Shown: piece by piece, positions 18,425-27,406 of the stretch
Numbering within the stretch: the first letter of the stretch is position 1
Layout of the letters: each line of letters opens with the position of its first letter
DNA from: an uncultured Cytophagaceae bacterium
GTDB lineage: Bacteria > Bacteroidota > Bacteroidia > Cytophagales > Spirosomataceae
Direction: 5' to 3'
Assembly (NCBI GenBank): GCA_903898715.1
Contig: CAIUGL010000184.1
Span: 1 to 64,000 of the forward strand
DNA length: 64,000 nucleotides
Program-made: the position numbers and the translations under genes
Notes under the pieces: generated by a model
What the model was told of the DNA's origin: nothing
What the model saw: only the letters and a program-made list of their open reading frames with translations
Database searches by the model: none

Positions 18425-19617
18425 TTTGAACGTAACCGTATTTCGATGCGGCGGTTCATTTGTCGGTTAAGTTTTTCCTTCGGAACCGTATTTCCCATTC
18501 CTTGCGTGAAGATTCGATCAGCCGCAATTCCTAGTTTGATCAAATGCATTTTTACGGCTAATGCGCGTTTTTCAGATAAAATTTGATTACTGGATGCATT
18601 TCCGATATCATCAGTATGTCCTTGTATATCAATAGACTGTGATGGATTTTCTTGTAAGTAGCTTGCTAATTTGGCTAAACATTCAGGAATGGGTTCCGTT
18701 AAATTCCACGCATTATTTGCAAACTGAATGGCTTCGAAGCTAAGTGAATCAAATTGAATTCGTTTAACCGGTGCTTTCAGCCAAACATCAGGTGAGATAT
18801 AAATACGCGCTATATCTAATTCGCGTTCAGGTTCGGTCGATTTACGTGAAATGAAATACGAATCGACTTCTGGTCCCATGGAAATACCTGCATCATGGCT
18901 AGAGGTGTTCAATATATGTAAAGACTCCGGGCTTTCTACGGCAATGATGGGATATCGAGTTTGGTAATAGTCAAGCCCTCCTTTTCCGCCTGATTTACTA
19001 CTCGAAAATAGGAAGATAGATTTGTTGGCTAATATATAGGGACCTTGTTCATCTTCATTCGAGTTAATCAGGTTACCGACATTTTTAGGGGTATTCCAGC
19101 GTCCTTGATCATCTTTTTCGCTAACCCAAATATCTCGTTTTCCATATCCGCCGAGTCGATCCGATGAAAAGTACAGTTGTTTTCCATCCAAACTAATATG
19201 CGGCTGGCCTTCCCACTCATGTGAATTAATTAAGAAGCCTAAATTTTTCGGCTTTGTCCAAGAATCCCCCATCCGCTGGCTTTCATATAAATCACATCCC
19301 CCAAAGCTGTTTGGGTATTCGCAGGCAGAAAAGTATAGCGTTTTTCCATCCTTCGTCAGGCTAGGAGTTCCTTCATTATTCTCTCGATTAATCGCATCGA
19401 TGGGTGCAGGCGCATCAAAATGCCGTCCATTCCAATGCGCGACAAAAAGCTCTTCATCCGATTTAGCTGCTTTGCGGATCGTCAGGTAGAGATTTTGGCT
19501 GGCTGCATTAAAATGTGGAAAGTATTGTGTACGCTGTAAATTTAGTTCCGTAATAGGCGAGGGGAGGCTATCCAGCGGCATGCAAAAAGCGACAAATGGG
19601 ATGAGCCAGGCCAACAT
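18421..19617 (-). CDS. OmpA family protein with PD40-type beta-propeller repeats
   Basis: A 398-residue envelope protein. A hydrophobic N-terminus is followed by TolB/PD40-like repeats (for example GTPSLTKDGKTLYFSAC and GQPHISLDGKQLYFSSDR, about 80-200) and a C-terminal OmpA peptidoglycan-binding domain (about 290-398) with IDIQGHTDDIGN and NRQMNRRIEIRL. This combination is common in Bacteroidota, often as lipoproteins or gliding/secretion accessories. No clear lipobox is visible. It lies 3 bases behind queE, so the two are likely co-transcribed although functionally unrelated. Confidence 0.85.
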   Translation of the reverse strand: MLAWLIPFVAFCMPLDSLPSPITELNLQRTQYFPHFNAASQNLYLTIRKAAKSDEELFVAHWNGRHFDAPAPIDAINRENNEGTPSLTKDGKTLYFSACEYPNSFGGCDLYESQRMGDSWTKPKNLGFLINSHEWEGQPHISLDGKQLYFSSDRLGGYGKRDIWVSEKDDQGRWNTPKNVGNLINSNEDEQGPYILANKSIFLFSSSKSGGKGGLDYYQTRYPIIAVESPESLHILNTSSHDAGISMGPEVDSYFISRKSTEPERELDIARIYISPDVWLKAPVKRIQFDSLSFEAIQFANNAWNLTEPIPECLAKLASYLQENPSQSIDIQGHTDDIGNASSNQILSEKRALAVKMHLIKLGIAADRIFTQGMGNTVPKEKLNRQMNRRIEIRLRSN

Positions 19618-19620
19618 ACC

Positions 19621-20268
19621 TTAGGGGATTTGTAGGAACTTATGGGTTTGAACTGAAATGCGCCAGCGTGGATTTGATTTGACAAAATCGACAATCAAAG
19701 GATTGATTGTTTCTTGTTTAGACCACTCAGGTTGTAAATATAAGGCCGCTTCAGCTGGAATCTTATCTGCCCAAGCTGTTGCCCAAGCCATATCTGAGGG
19801 ATGAAAAATCACCACTTTTAATTCATTCACTTGGTGAAGAATGGCAGGATTAGGTTCCTTAAATTTTTTAGGTGAGAAACAAATCCAATCCCAGGTTCCG
19901 GTAACCTCCTCACAAACTCCTGAAGTTTCGATGTTGGTCTGAAAACCTGCCTGCTTAAGTGCCTCAGTTAATGGGCCTAAATCATGCATTAAAGGTTCCC
20001 CACCTGTGATAACGACGAGTCGGCATGGAAATGCTAAGGCTTCATTGACTAATTCAATGACTGATTTGCGGGGATGGGTGTCAACTGGCCAAGATTCTTT
20101 GACATCGCACCAGTGGCAACCGACGTCACAGCCTCCCAAACGTATAAAATAGGCGGCATGTCCTTGATATTTTCCTTCACCCTGAATCGTGTAAAAAGAT
20201 TCCATGACGGGATATTCAAAAACATCTGATTTTGCGCCTGTTTTTATATCTTTGAGTTTGGATTGCAT
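19621..20268 (-). CDS. queE: 7-carboxy-7-deazaguanine synthase
   Basis: Radical-SAM enzyme of 215 residues that contracts 6-carboxytetrahydropterin to 7-carboxy-7-deazaguanine in queuosine synthesis. It shows YTIQGEGKYQGHAAYFIRLGG followed by the cluster-binding CDVGCHWCDV (CxxxCxxC) and the SAM-binding VVITGGEPL. The ending QTHKFLQIP is the normal QueE C-terminus. The later queuosine enzyme QueG is encoded at 61614-62561. No queC, queD or queF is in the window. Confidence 0.93.
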   Translation of the reverse strand: MQSKLKDIKTGAKSDVFEYPVMESFYTIQGEGKYQGHAAYFIRLGGCDVGCHWCDVKESWPVDTHPRKSVIELVNEALAFPCRLVVITGGEPLMHDLGPLTEALKQAGFQTNIETSGVCEEVTGTWDWICFSPKKFKEPNPAILHQVNELKVVIFHPSDMAWATAWADKIPAEAALYLQPEWSKQETINPLIVDFVKSNPRWRISVQTHKFLQIP

Positions 20269-20366
20269 ATTGACCTAAAATTCGCAGTAAAAATACGGGT
20301 TGATTTGTAATTTAACTAATCAGAATTCGTTCTAGCGCTAGCTTAGAATTCTTTTTATTCTTTTTC

Positions 20367-20663
20367 ATGTCAAAAGCATCACGTACACGTCCACTTTGGA
20401 ATGTTCTATTCGTAGTCATTACGGCTATGCTATTGACTGCTTGTTGGTCCGCCCGTTGCCCCCGTGAAACATGTCGGGTGCGTGTAGAACACCGACATGG
20501 AGAAAGTTATTACCGCCCACGTGAGGCCATGTCATGGATGTGGACACCTCGATATAAACACGTTAGGGTAGGTGCCAATGGTCAGAAAGAGGTTGTGACG
20601 AGCAAACCTTGGTATAAATTAATAGTACGAAAAAAGCCAGCTCCAGCTGCGAAGCCACGTTAA
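20367..20663 (+). CDS. Small putative lipoprotein
   Basis: A 98-residue protein I do not recognise. It has a signal sequence with lipobox LLTAC (Cys near residue 26), then a Cys/Arg-rich stretch (ARCPRETCRVRVEHRHG) and a basic C-terminus ending PAPAAKPR. It would be anchored in the outer or inner membrane. It is the first gene of a tight plus-strand run and stops 1 base before nadE, so it is expected to be co-transcribed with NAD and CoA synthesis genes. No function can be assigned. Confidence 0.65.
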   Translation: MSKASRTRPLWNVLFVVITAMLLTACWSARCPRETCRVRVEHRHGESYYRPREAMSWMWTPRYKHVRVGANGQKEVVTSKPWYKLIVRKKPAPAAKPR

Positions 20664-20664
20664 T

Positions 20665-22587
20665 ATGTCGCAAGTCATCGTAGGAGCTGCTGTTTTAAAT
20701 CAGACTCCGTTAGATTGGGAAGGAAACTACCTTCGAATTAAGTCGGCCATCACCGAGGCAGAAGCCGAGGGAGTTCAGGTACTTTGTTTACCTGAAATGT
20801 GCCTAACAGGTTATGGCTGTGAAGATCAGTTTTTAGCCCCTTTTACTGAAACCAAAGCGATTGAATACCTCCATAAATTAGCCTCCGAAACTACTTCCAT
20901 GTTTATTTGGGTTGGTTTACCGATGCGTCATGAGGGACATTTATTCAATGTTGCCGCGGGGATTACCGCTGGAAATGTAGTCGCTTTGATTCCTAAACAG
21001 CATTTGGCCGACGATGGTGTACATTATGAGCCGCGTTGGTTTACCCCCTGGCCCGCTGGAAAACGCTCCCAGTGGCAAGGCATACCTTTGGGCGATTACC
21101 GCGTTCGCGTAGGTTCATGGACGATGGGTGTTGAAATTTGTCAGGATGCTTGGGAAGGCGATAAACGGCCAGCACATGCGCTAGCTAAGCGTGGCGTTTC
21201 ATTGGTAGTTAATCCTACGGCCTCGCATTTTTCATTTGGAAAATCGCAGGTTCGTCAAGCGTTAACCCGCGAAGGATCTCGGATTATTGATGGGGTTTAT
21301 GTCTTTGCTAATTTATTGGGAAATGAATCTGGTCGCGTGATTTTTGACGGGGATGCGTATGTGGCTGACCGGGGTAACATCATCAGCCAATCCAATCGTT
21401 TTTCCATGAACGATCACGAACTGATTTATGCCTCCGTGGAGTTGAAATCGGTTAATGACGCTGGGGAGGATATCATTTCATTGCCTGCGATGAAGGAGGT
21501 GCCGGGTGGTACGCAGACTTTTGTGGCGGCCAACTGGGAATCTTCGGAATATATAAAGGAAGAAGAATTTGCGCGTTCGGTTGCTTTAGGATTGTGGGAT
21601 TATGTGCGCAAATCGCATTCGTATGGCTTTGTTATTTCACTTTCGGGTGGGGCAGATTCATCCGCGATTGCTTCATTATGTTATTTAGCGTCTCAATTGG
21701 CCGAAAATCAGCTGGGTTGGGAAGGGATGAAAAAGCGTTTGGCCTATATTCCTTGGATGGATTCGACGCCTAACGTTAAGGAATTTGTCAAACGATTCAT
21801 TCGTACCTTATATCAAGGAACAGTTAATTCTTCCGCTGAAACCCGTGCCTCAGCTCGGACCTTAGCGGATTGCATTGGTTCCGATCATTCCGAAATTCAG
21901 ATAGATGGTTTGGTGGCGGAGTATCGCCAACTAATCGAAGGGGCGATTGGTCGTGAATTGAGCTGGAAAACAGATGACATTACCTTGCAAAATGTACAAG
22001 CACGTGTTCGAGCCCCGAGCGCGTGGATGTTGGCCAATATCAACAACGCCCTTCTTTTAGCTACTTCGAATCGCTCGGAAGCGAGTGTGGGCTATGCCAC
22101 CATGGACGGCGATACGTCGGGTTCCATCTCACCGATTGCCGGTATTGATAAATCGTTCATTCGCATTTGGTTGAAATGGATGCAAGAAACGGGCTTAGCG
22201 GGCACTTGGAAGGTTTCAGGTTTATCGGGCGTGAATGCTTTGGAGCCGAGTGCGGAATTACGTCCATTGGATTCAAAGCAGGTAGACGAGGAAGATTTGA
22301 TGCCATATCCGATCTTGAATGCCTTGGAACGCTGGTCGTTTTATGAGCGATTGTCACCTGAAGAATGTGTTTCAAAATTAAATCAAGTATATGGTGCGCA
22401 GTTTGATGCGGCCAAATTAGATGAATTTGCCCATCGATTCTTTCGTTTATGGGCGCGAAATCAGTGGAAAAGGGAGCGCTATGCCCCAGGTTTCCAGGTA
22501 GATGATTACAGCCTTGATCCCAAATCGTGGTTGCGTTTCCCGATTTTATCGGCTGGACTTGAAAAAGACTTACCTGCATGCATTTAG
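20665..22587 (+). CDS. nadE: NAD+ synthase (glutamine-hydrolysing)
   Basis: Last step of NAD synthesis: amidation of deamido-NAD with glutamine. The 640 residues combine an N-terminal nitrilase-type glutaminase (Glu in CLPEMCLTGYGCED near 45, Lys in PKQHLADDG near 111, Cys in GVEICQDAWEGD near 160) and a C-terminal synthetase with P-loop SLSGGADSSAIAS (about 330). The two-domain form carries its own ammonia supply. It lies 1 base after the small lipoprotein and overlaps coaX by 10 bases. Confidence 0.95.
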   Translation: MSQVIVGAAVLNQTPLDWEGNYLRIKSAITEAEAEGVQVLCLPEMCLTGYGCEDQFLAPFTETKAIEYLHKLASETTSMFIWVGLPMRHEGHLFNVAAGITAGNVVALIPKQHLADDGVHYEPRWFTPWPAGKRSQWQGIPLGDYRVRVGSWTMGVEICQDAWEGDKRPAHALAKRGVSLVVNPTASHFSFGKSQVRQALTREGSRIIDGVYVFANLLGNESGRVIFDGDAYVADRGNIISQSNRFSMNDHELIYASVELKSVNDAGEDIISLPAMKEVPGGTQTFVAANWESSEYIKEEEFARSVALGLWDYVRKSHSYGFVISLSGGADSSAIASLCYLASQLAENQLGWEGMKKRLAYIPWMDSTPNVKEFVKRFIRTLYQGTVNSSAETRASARTLADCIGSDHSEIQIDGLVAEYRQLIEGAIGRELSWKTDDITLQNVQARVRAPSAWMLANINNALLLATSNRSEASVGYATMDGDTSGSISPIAGIDKSFIRIWLKWMQETGLAGTWKVSGLSGVNALEPSAELRPLDSKQVDEEDLMPYPILNALERWSFYERLSPEECVSKLNQVYGAQFDAAKLDEFAHRFFRLWARNQWKRERYAPGFQVDDYSLDPKSWLRFPILSAGLEKDLPACI

Positions 22588-23336
22588 TAGTTGACATTGG
22601 AAATACAGACATCGTCTGTGGATTCTACACCGAAACGGAGTGGAAAGTGATTTTACGTACCCCTACACATCAGCCTTGGAGCGCGATTCGGATGGAGCAT
22701 TGGATTCAGAAGGAGCTTACGGATAAAGGTTTTCCGGAGGTTAAGGTAGAATCGATTTTGATTAGTTCTGTGGTGCCGTCGGTGTTAACCCAAATCCAAA
22801 AAGGATTAGAGCATTGGGTAAACTATCCCGTGAAGGTGATGGGGCCTAAATTATATGCCACATTACCTATTGAGGTGATTAGCCCGGATGAAATTGGGGC
22901 CGATTTAGTAGCGAATTCAGTTTATGCGCATACAAATTATAGATCAGATGTGTTAATTGTGGATTTTGGAACTGCTTTGACGTTCACCTTAGTGGATGCA
23001 CAGGGAAAAATGAAAGGGGTTTCGATTGCTCCGGGATTGAAAACAGCGGTTAAATCCTTGTTTTCGGAGACGGCGCAATTGCCTGAAGTACCTTTAGAAA
23101 TGCCCAATTCTGCCTTAGGTCATGATACCGTTTCTGCGATTCAATCTGGTATTTTATGGGGATATGTGGGTATGGTTAAGGAAATGATTTCGCGGGTAAA
23201 AGAAGAACGAGGGCCGGGAGTTAAAGTGATCGCTACAGGTGGATTATCATCGATTTTAACCCCTTTAGAGGCTTATTTCGACGAAGTAAATAAATTGATC
23301 ACGTTAGAAGGTTTGCGCATCGTCGCACAGCAATAA
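22578..23336 (+). CDS. coaX: Type III pantothenate kinase
   Basis: First enzyme of coenzyme A synthesis, phosphorylating pantothenate with ATP. The 252-residue protein begins HLVVDIGNTDIVCG (phosphate-binding ASKHA motif), then has SPDEIGADLVANSVYA and DFGTALTFTLV, and GLKTAVKSLFSETAQLP, all type III landmarks. It overlaps the end of nadE by 10 bases and is followed 1 base later by aguA, so the genes are probably translated as a coupled set. Confidence 0.94.
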   Translation: MHLVVDIGNTDIVCGFYTETEWKVILRTPTHQPWSAIRMEHWIQKELTDKGFPEVKVESILISSVVPSVLTQIQKGLEHWVNYPVKVMGPKLYATLPIEVISPDEIGADLVANSVYAHTNYRSDVLIVDFGTALTFTLVDAQGKMKGVSIAPGLKTAVKSLFSETAQLPEVPLEMPNSALGHDTVSAIQSGILWGYVGMVKEMISRVKEERGPGVKVIATGGLSSILTPLEAYFDEVNKLITLEGLRIVAQQ

Positions 23337-23337
23337 T

Positions 23338-24390
23338 ATGTCTACACCGCGCGAAGAAGGTTTTTATTTTCCAGCTGAATGGCATCCGCATGTAGCTACT
23401 TGGATTACATTTCCGCATAATGATCATTCCTGGCAAGGGGATAAATTAGCTGCGATGTATCCGGAGTATTTTGCGCTCATTCGGATAATTTCTCAAGGAG
23501 AATTAGTGAATATCCAAGTGAATGATGCGGCTTTGGCTACATTTATTCAAAGTCAATTACCCGTATTTGGAATTGATCCTCAGCAGATTCGATTACATAT
23601 TCGTCCCACAAATGATGCCTGGTGCCGCGATCATGGACCCGCATTTTTGGTCCATCAGTCCAGCGATGCACGCTTAATTGTCGATTGGGAATACAATGCC
23701 TGGGGTGGGAAATATCCGCCTTTTGGCGATGATAATGCTTCGCCGAAAGCTATTGCGCAAACTGTAGGATTACGTTCCGTTAGCCCTGGTATTATTATGG
23801 AAGGTGGTTCAGTTGATTTTAATGGGGCAGGAACCGTATTGACTTCACGGTCATGTTTACTGAATCCAAACCGTAATCCGCATTTGAGTCAAGCGGAAAT
23901 TGAACAATATCTTTGTGATTATTATGGGGTCCAACAAGTCTTATGGGTTTCGGATGGAATTGTAGGGGATGATACGGATGGGCACATTGACGATACGGTT
24001 CGTTTTGTTAATTCGAATACCGTGATTGCGATGGTGGAACCCCAGGTGGACGATGAAAACCATGCCGTTTTGGCTCAAAACCTAGCTGAATTGAAGGAAA
24101 TGCGTTTGTTGAACGGGGAGCCGCTGAATATAATTGAACTACCAATGCCGGATCCAGTGGTCATCGATGATTTTCGGGCGCCGGGTTCGTATGCCAATTT
24201 CTATATTTGCAATGCAGGGGTGATTGTGCCTACGTTTGATTGTCCCCAAGATGCTTTTGCCTTGGCGACATTGACACAATTATTTCCAGATCGTCCCGTT
24301 ATAGGTCTTTCAGCTAAGCAAATTATTTGGGGGCAAGGAAGTTTTCATTGCCTAACCCAGCAAGAACCTCAAGCGAACGCATGCGTGTAA
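23338..24390 (+). CDS. aguA: Agmatine deiminase
   Basis: Hydrolyses agmatine to N-carbamoylputrescine and ammonia. The 350-residue guanidine-group-modifying enzyme has NDAWCRDHGPAFLV (about 89-102), EGGSVDFNG, DDTDGHIDDTVRF and the catalytic Cys near residue 338 in GSFHCLTQQEP. Together with the AguB-type amidase at 2251-3117 it completes agmatine to putrescine, although the two genes are far apart. Its last 10 bases overlap the start of the following lipoprotein gene. Confidence 0.94.
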   Translation: MSTPREEGFYFPAEWHPHVATWITFPHNDHSWQGDKLAAMYPEYFALIRIISQGELVNIQVNDAALATFIQSQLPVFGIDPQQIRLHIRPTNDAWCRDHGPAFLVHQSSDARLIVDWEYNAWGGKYPPFGDDNASPKAIAQTVGLRSVSPGIIMEGGSVDFNGAGTVLTSRSCLLNPNRNPHLSQAEIEQYLCDYYGVQQVLWVSDGIVGDDTDGHIDDTVRFVNSNTVIAMVEPQVDDENHAVLAQNLAELKEMRLLNGEPLNIIELPMPDPVVIDDFRAPGSYANFYICNAGVIVPTFDCPQDAFALATLTQLFPDRPVIGLSAKQIIWGQGSFHCLTQQEPQANACV

Positions 24391-25085
24391 TTTTAGTATT
24401 TTTATCGGTGGCCATCGTTTGGTCTTGTGCCAAAACTTCGTCAACGGTACCTCAAGTAGCTGAGCAAAAGGTCGCGGTAAAGCCAGCCAACAAAGATGTG
24501 CAGCTTCAAATGAAGACCATCACGGCGTATGATTTGCAAGAAAATGTCACGTTGCGAGATGAAATACTGGTTCAAGTTGCGGTAGTTCGGATTGTTGGTG
24601 ATGCTGTTTATCCTGAAAGTTCTCGTTTTGTATATGTAGGTTCTGTGGCGCAGGGCCAACAAATTTCCTTGGATTCCATTCGGTTGAAGCCCGTAACGAT
24701 TGCTCCGGGGGAGCGCGTGGGAGTGCAAGTTTATTTGTGGGAATTAGATGATTATGCGCAAGATCAAGCATTTATTTATCAGTTAAATCAGGTGAGTGGT
24801 TTGGTTCAAATCCCGATGACCTTGATGGAGTGGAGCAGTTTCTCGAATCCATTGAGCTGGTTTATTTGGGGAGCGCGCCTTGGTTCTGTCGGATTAGATT
24901 GGTGGGCCAAACGGGATGGAAAGGATTTATTGGGGGTTTCAGAGGTGCAATGGGATTATGCGGATATGTCAAAAGGAAAATCTGTTCGCTTTAAGCGAGG
25001 CACTTGGAAAGGTGGTAAGAAGGGACTTGGGGCATATCAATATGGATTTTCATACGAGGTTCGTGTGAATGATTCACCCCGTTAG
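24381..25085 (+). CDS. Putative lipoprotein of unknown function
   Basis: A 234-residue protein starting at ATG 24381 inside the end of aguA; a longer frame from 24327 is rejected because it would overlap aguA by 64 bases and bury the signal peptide. The N-terminus MRVILVFLSVAIVWSCAK has a lipobox-like WSC (Cys 16). The rest is a predicted beta-rich domain with short hydrophobic stretches, including NPLSWFIWGARLG (about 155-170). I know no family. It is the last gene of the operon lipoprotein-nadE-coaX-aguA, and its conserved position may be only incidental. Confidence 0.7.
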   Translation: MRVILVFLSVAIVWSCAKTSSTVPQVAEQKVAVKPANKDVQLQMKTITAYDLQENVTLRDEILVQVAVVRIVGDAVYPESSRFVYVGSVAQGQQISLDSIRLKPVTIAPGERVGVQVYLWELDDYAQDQAFIYQLNQVSGLVQIPMTLMEWSSFSNPLSWFIWGARLGSVGLDWWAKRDGKDLLGVSEVQWDYADMSKGKSVRFKRGTWKGGKKGLGAYQYGFSYEVRVNDSPR

Positions 25086-25109
25086 CTCTGTTTATTGGTT
25101 TAATATGCG

Positions 25110-25117
25110 TAATTTTG
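25110..25117 (+). promoter_or_regulatory. Candidate -7 box (TAATTTTG) of the parvulin operon
   Basis: Full TAnnTTTG match, 40 bases before ATG 25158. TCTG at 25087-25090 could serve as a weak -33 box at 19-base spacing. Confidence 0.5.
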
Positions 25118-25157
25118 TAGCCTTGAAAAATAATTTTCAAGTGGAGTGGAATTAAAT

Positions 25158-27401
25158 ATGTTTAGAGGTATCATCTTTTGTTTGTTGGTTTCTATGTCTG
25201 CGGTTGCGCAGGTCGAATTCCCCATTACGTTGGGTTCGAAGAAGATCGCTTCAAAGGATTTCGTGAATGATTACCGGAAGTTGTTAGAAAGCGATAGTAT
25301 CAAAGCTGATAACAAACAGAAATTCTTGTCGGACTACATCGATTATCAACTCAAGTTGATGGCTGCTGAAGAGGCAAAAATTGCAACTTCTCCCGGGTTT
25401 CAGGATGAATATCAAAGTTTTCGTAAGGAATTAGCCAGTCCGTATTTGATTGATACGGAGAAGACGGAAACGTTAGTTCGTGAGGCCTATGCACGTTTGA
25501 AATTCGAAAAGCAGATTGCTCAGATCATGGTCAAAGTTCCTGCGAATCCTTCCGCTGCAGACACGTTATTGGCCTTTCAGAAAATAAATAACATACGTAC
25601 TAGGTTGTTGGCAGGTGAATCTTTCGATGTCTTGGCAAAGAAATATTCTGAGGATGATTTATCAGCCCCTAAAGGTGGCTCGTTAGGTTATGTGACAAGT
25701 TTACAATTACAATATGCTATTGAGAACGCAGTATATGCGTTGGATGTCAATGGTGTTTCACCGATAGTACGAACGGAAACGGGGTATCATTTGGTTAAGG
25801 TATTGGCCATTCGTCCAAATCAGGGGAAGATCAGATTAGCCCATATTTTAGTATCTGTGCCTGTGAATGCAGCTACAAATTTGCAAGTGGATGCAAAGAA
25901 TCGAATTGATCAGGTACAGAAATATTTAGAGAAGGGTGATGATTCATTTGAATTGATTTGTAAAAATTACTCGGAGGATCCGTATTCCAAGGGTCGTGGA
26001 GGTGAATTACGCCGCTGGTATTATTCGTCGGACTTGAGTGAAGAATTGCAGAGTCAATTATTTTCGATCCAACGATTAGGTGATTTTACGGCACCAATTC
26101 GAACAAATTTAGGTTGGCAAATTTTCAAGTTATTAGACAAGAAACCGTTGTTGAGTTATGAGGAGATGGCGGAATACATTCGTCAAAAAGTCATGACTGA
26201 CCCAGAGCGTGTTGCGATGATTCGTCGGTCCTTCATGACGCGTGTACGTGCTGAAAACCAGGTTGTGATTGTTGAGGCAGCGAAAAAGATAGCCTTGGAG
26301 CGTTTTGCACAGGACCGGGTAGGGGATGAATATTATTTAAAAATGCCTTTGGTGCAGATTGGGCAAAAGAGCTGGACGGTTCAAGATTTTTATACGTTTA
26401 TTATAGCCCAACAAAAACGTAAGTTGAAGGCCTTAGGTTATTTACCATCCGTGCCGGAGCTCGTCTATTTAGAGGAGTTTGTGGACAATCATACGATGAC
26501 GGTGGAGGAACAGCATTTGGAGACCAAATATCCCGCTTTTCAGGAACAGATGAAGGAGTTTTATGAAGGTTCGTTGTTCAGTAAAATTGTGGAGCGAGCG
26601 ATTTATGATCCTTCTTTGGATTCGTTAAATCAACAAAAATATTTCATGGCGCATGCGTCGGAATATACCTTGCCTACACGTGTACAGGCGAAGATCGTTA
26701 GCGCTGATTCACCCAAAACATTGGCTGAGGCTTTGGAATTAGTTAGTCAGGCACCTTATGTGATGAATAAGCGATTGCCTGATGTGACGTTTGGATTGGG
26801 TAAAGTGGAGATTTCGGAGGGGATGAATAAGATCCAACAAGAATTATTTTTGTTGATGGCGAAGAACCGCGATTATGTGGTGGAGATTTCTGGGCATCAA
26901 GATGCGTCTGAGGCGGATACGCTAGCAGATGCGCGTGTAAATGTCTTGGTTAAGTATTTGATGAAAAAAGGGATTGGGTCTACGCGTATTATTGAAAAGA
27001 TGGAGGGGAGTTTGAAGCCTTTATCTAAAACTGATAAGAGCAAAAATGCGCGGGTTTCTTTTCGGTTTTTCTCGCAATCGATGGAAGATGTTGTTAAGCG
27101 TTTCAATGCGGTGAAACCGATGACATTGGTGGCTGAGGAAGGTATGTATGTGAAGGGTCAACAACCTTTATTGGATTCGATGCCGTGGGAGGTGGGGAAA
27201 AAGACCATGGAATTAGATGGGCGTCAGGTGTATATTGAAATTCGTGCGATAGAACCTGAGCGTTTAAAGCGTTTTGATGAATCGCGTAGTTCGGTCATTC
27301 GTGGGTTGCAGGCGCAACTGGAACGTGATTGGTTGGCTAGTTTGAAACAAAAGTATCCTGTTCAATTAGATCAGGAAGAGTTAAATCGTTTGATGCAATA
27401 G
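25158..27401 (+). CDS. Parvulin-type peptidylprolyl isomerase with embedded OmpA-like domain
   Basis: A 747-residue periplasmic foldase. A signal peptide ends near SAVAQ. Two PpiC/parvulin domains follow (about 120-220 and 225-335), with GGSLGYV...GYHLVKVL and GGELRRW...GWQIFKLL cores. At about 535-640 there is a segment that I read as an OmpA-like peptidoglycan-binding fold: DVTFGLGKVEIS, VVEISGHQDASE, ARVNVLVKYLMKKGIGSTRI and KNARVSFRFF line up with the OmpA order. The start is ATG 25158, downstream of a -7 box; an upstream GTG at 25146 is less likely. It is co-transcribed with the SurA-like gene 5 bases later, so the two probably act on outer-membrane protein folding. Confidence 0.85.
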   Translation: MFRGIIFCLLVSMSAVAQVEFPITLGSKKIASKDFVNDYRKLLESDSIKADNKQKFLSDYIDYQLKLMAAEEAKIATSPGFQDEYQSFRKELASPYLIDTEKTETLVREAYARLKFEKQIAQIMVKVPANPSAADTLLAFQKINNIRTRLLAGESFDVLAKKYSEDDLSAPKGGSLGYVTSLQLQYAIENAVYALDVNGVSPIVRTETGYHLVKVLAIRPNQGKIRLAHILVSVPVNAATNLQVDAKNRIDQVQKYLEKGDDSFELICKNYSEDPYSKGRGGELRRWYYSSDLSEELQSQLFSIQRLGDFTAPIRTNLGWQIFKLLDKKPLLSYEEMAEYIRQKVMTDPERVAMIRRSFMTRVRAENQVVIVEAAKKIALERFAQDRVGDEYYLKMPLVQIGQKSWTVQDFYTFIIAQQKRKLKALGYLPSVPELVYLEEFVDNHTMTVEEQHLETKYPAFQEQMKEFYEGSLFSKIVERAIYDPSLDSLNQQKYFMAHASEYTLPTRVQAKIVSADSPKTLAEALELVSQAPYVMNKRLPDVTFGLGKVEISEGMNKIQQELFLLMAKNRDYVVEISGHQDASEADTLADARVNVLVKYLMKKGIGSTRIIEKMEGSLKPLSKTDKSKNARVSFRFFSQSMEDVVKRFNAVKPMTLVAEEGMYVKGQQPLLDSMPWEVGKKTMELDGRQVYIEIRAIEPERLKRFDESRSSVIRGLQAQLERDWLASLKQKYPVQLDQEELNRLMQ

Positions 27402-27406
27402 GAAAA

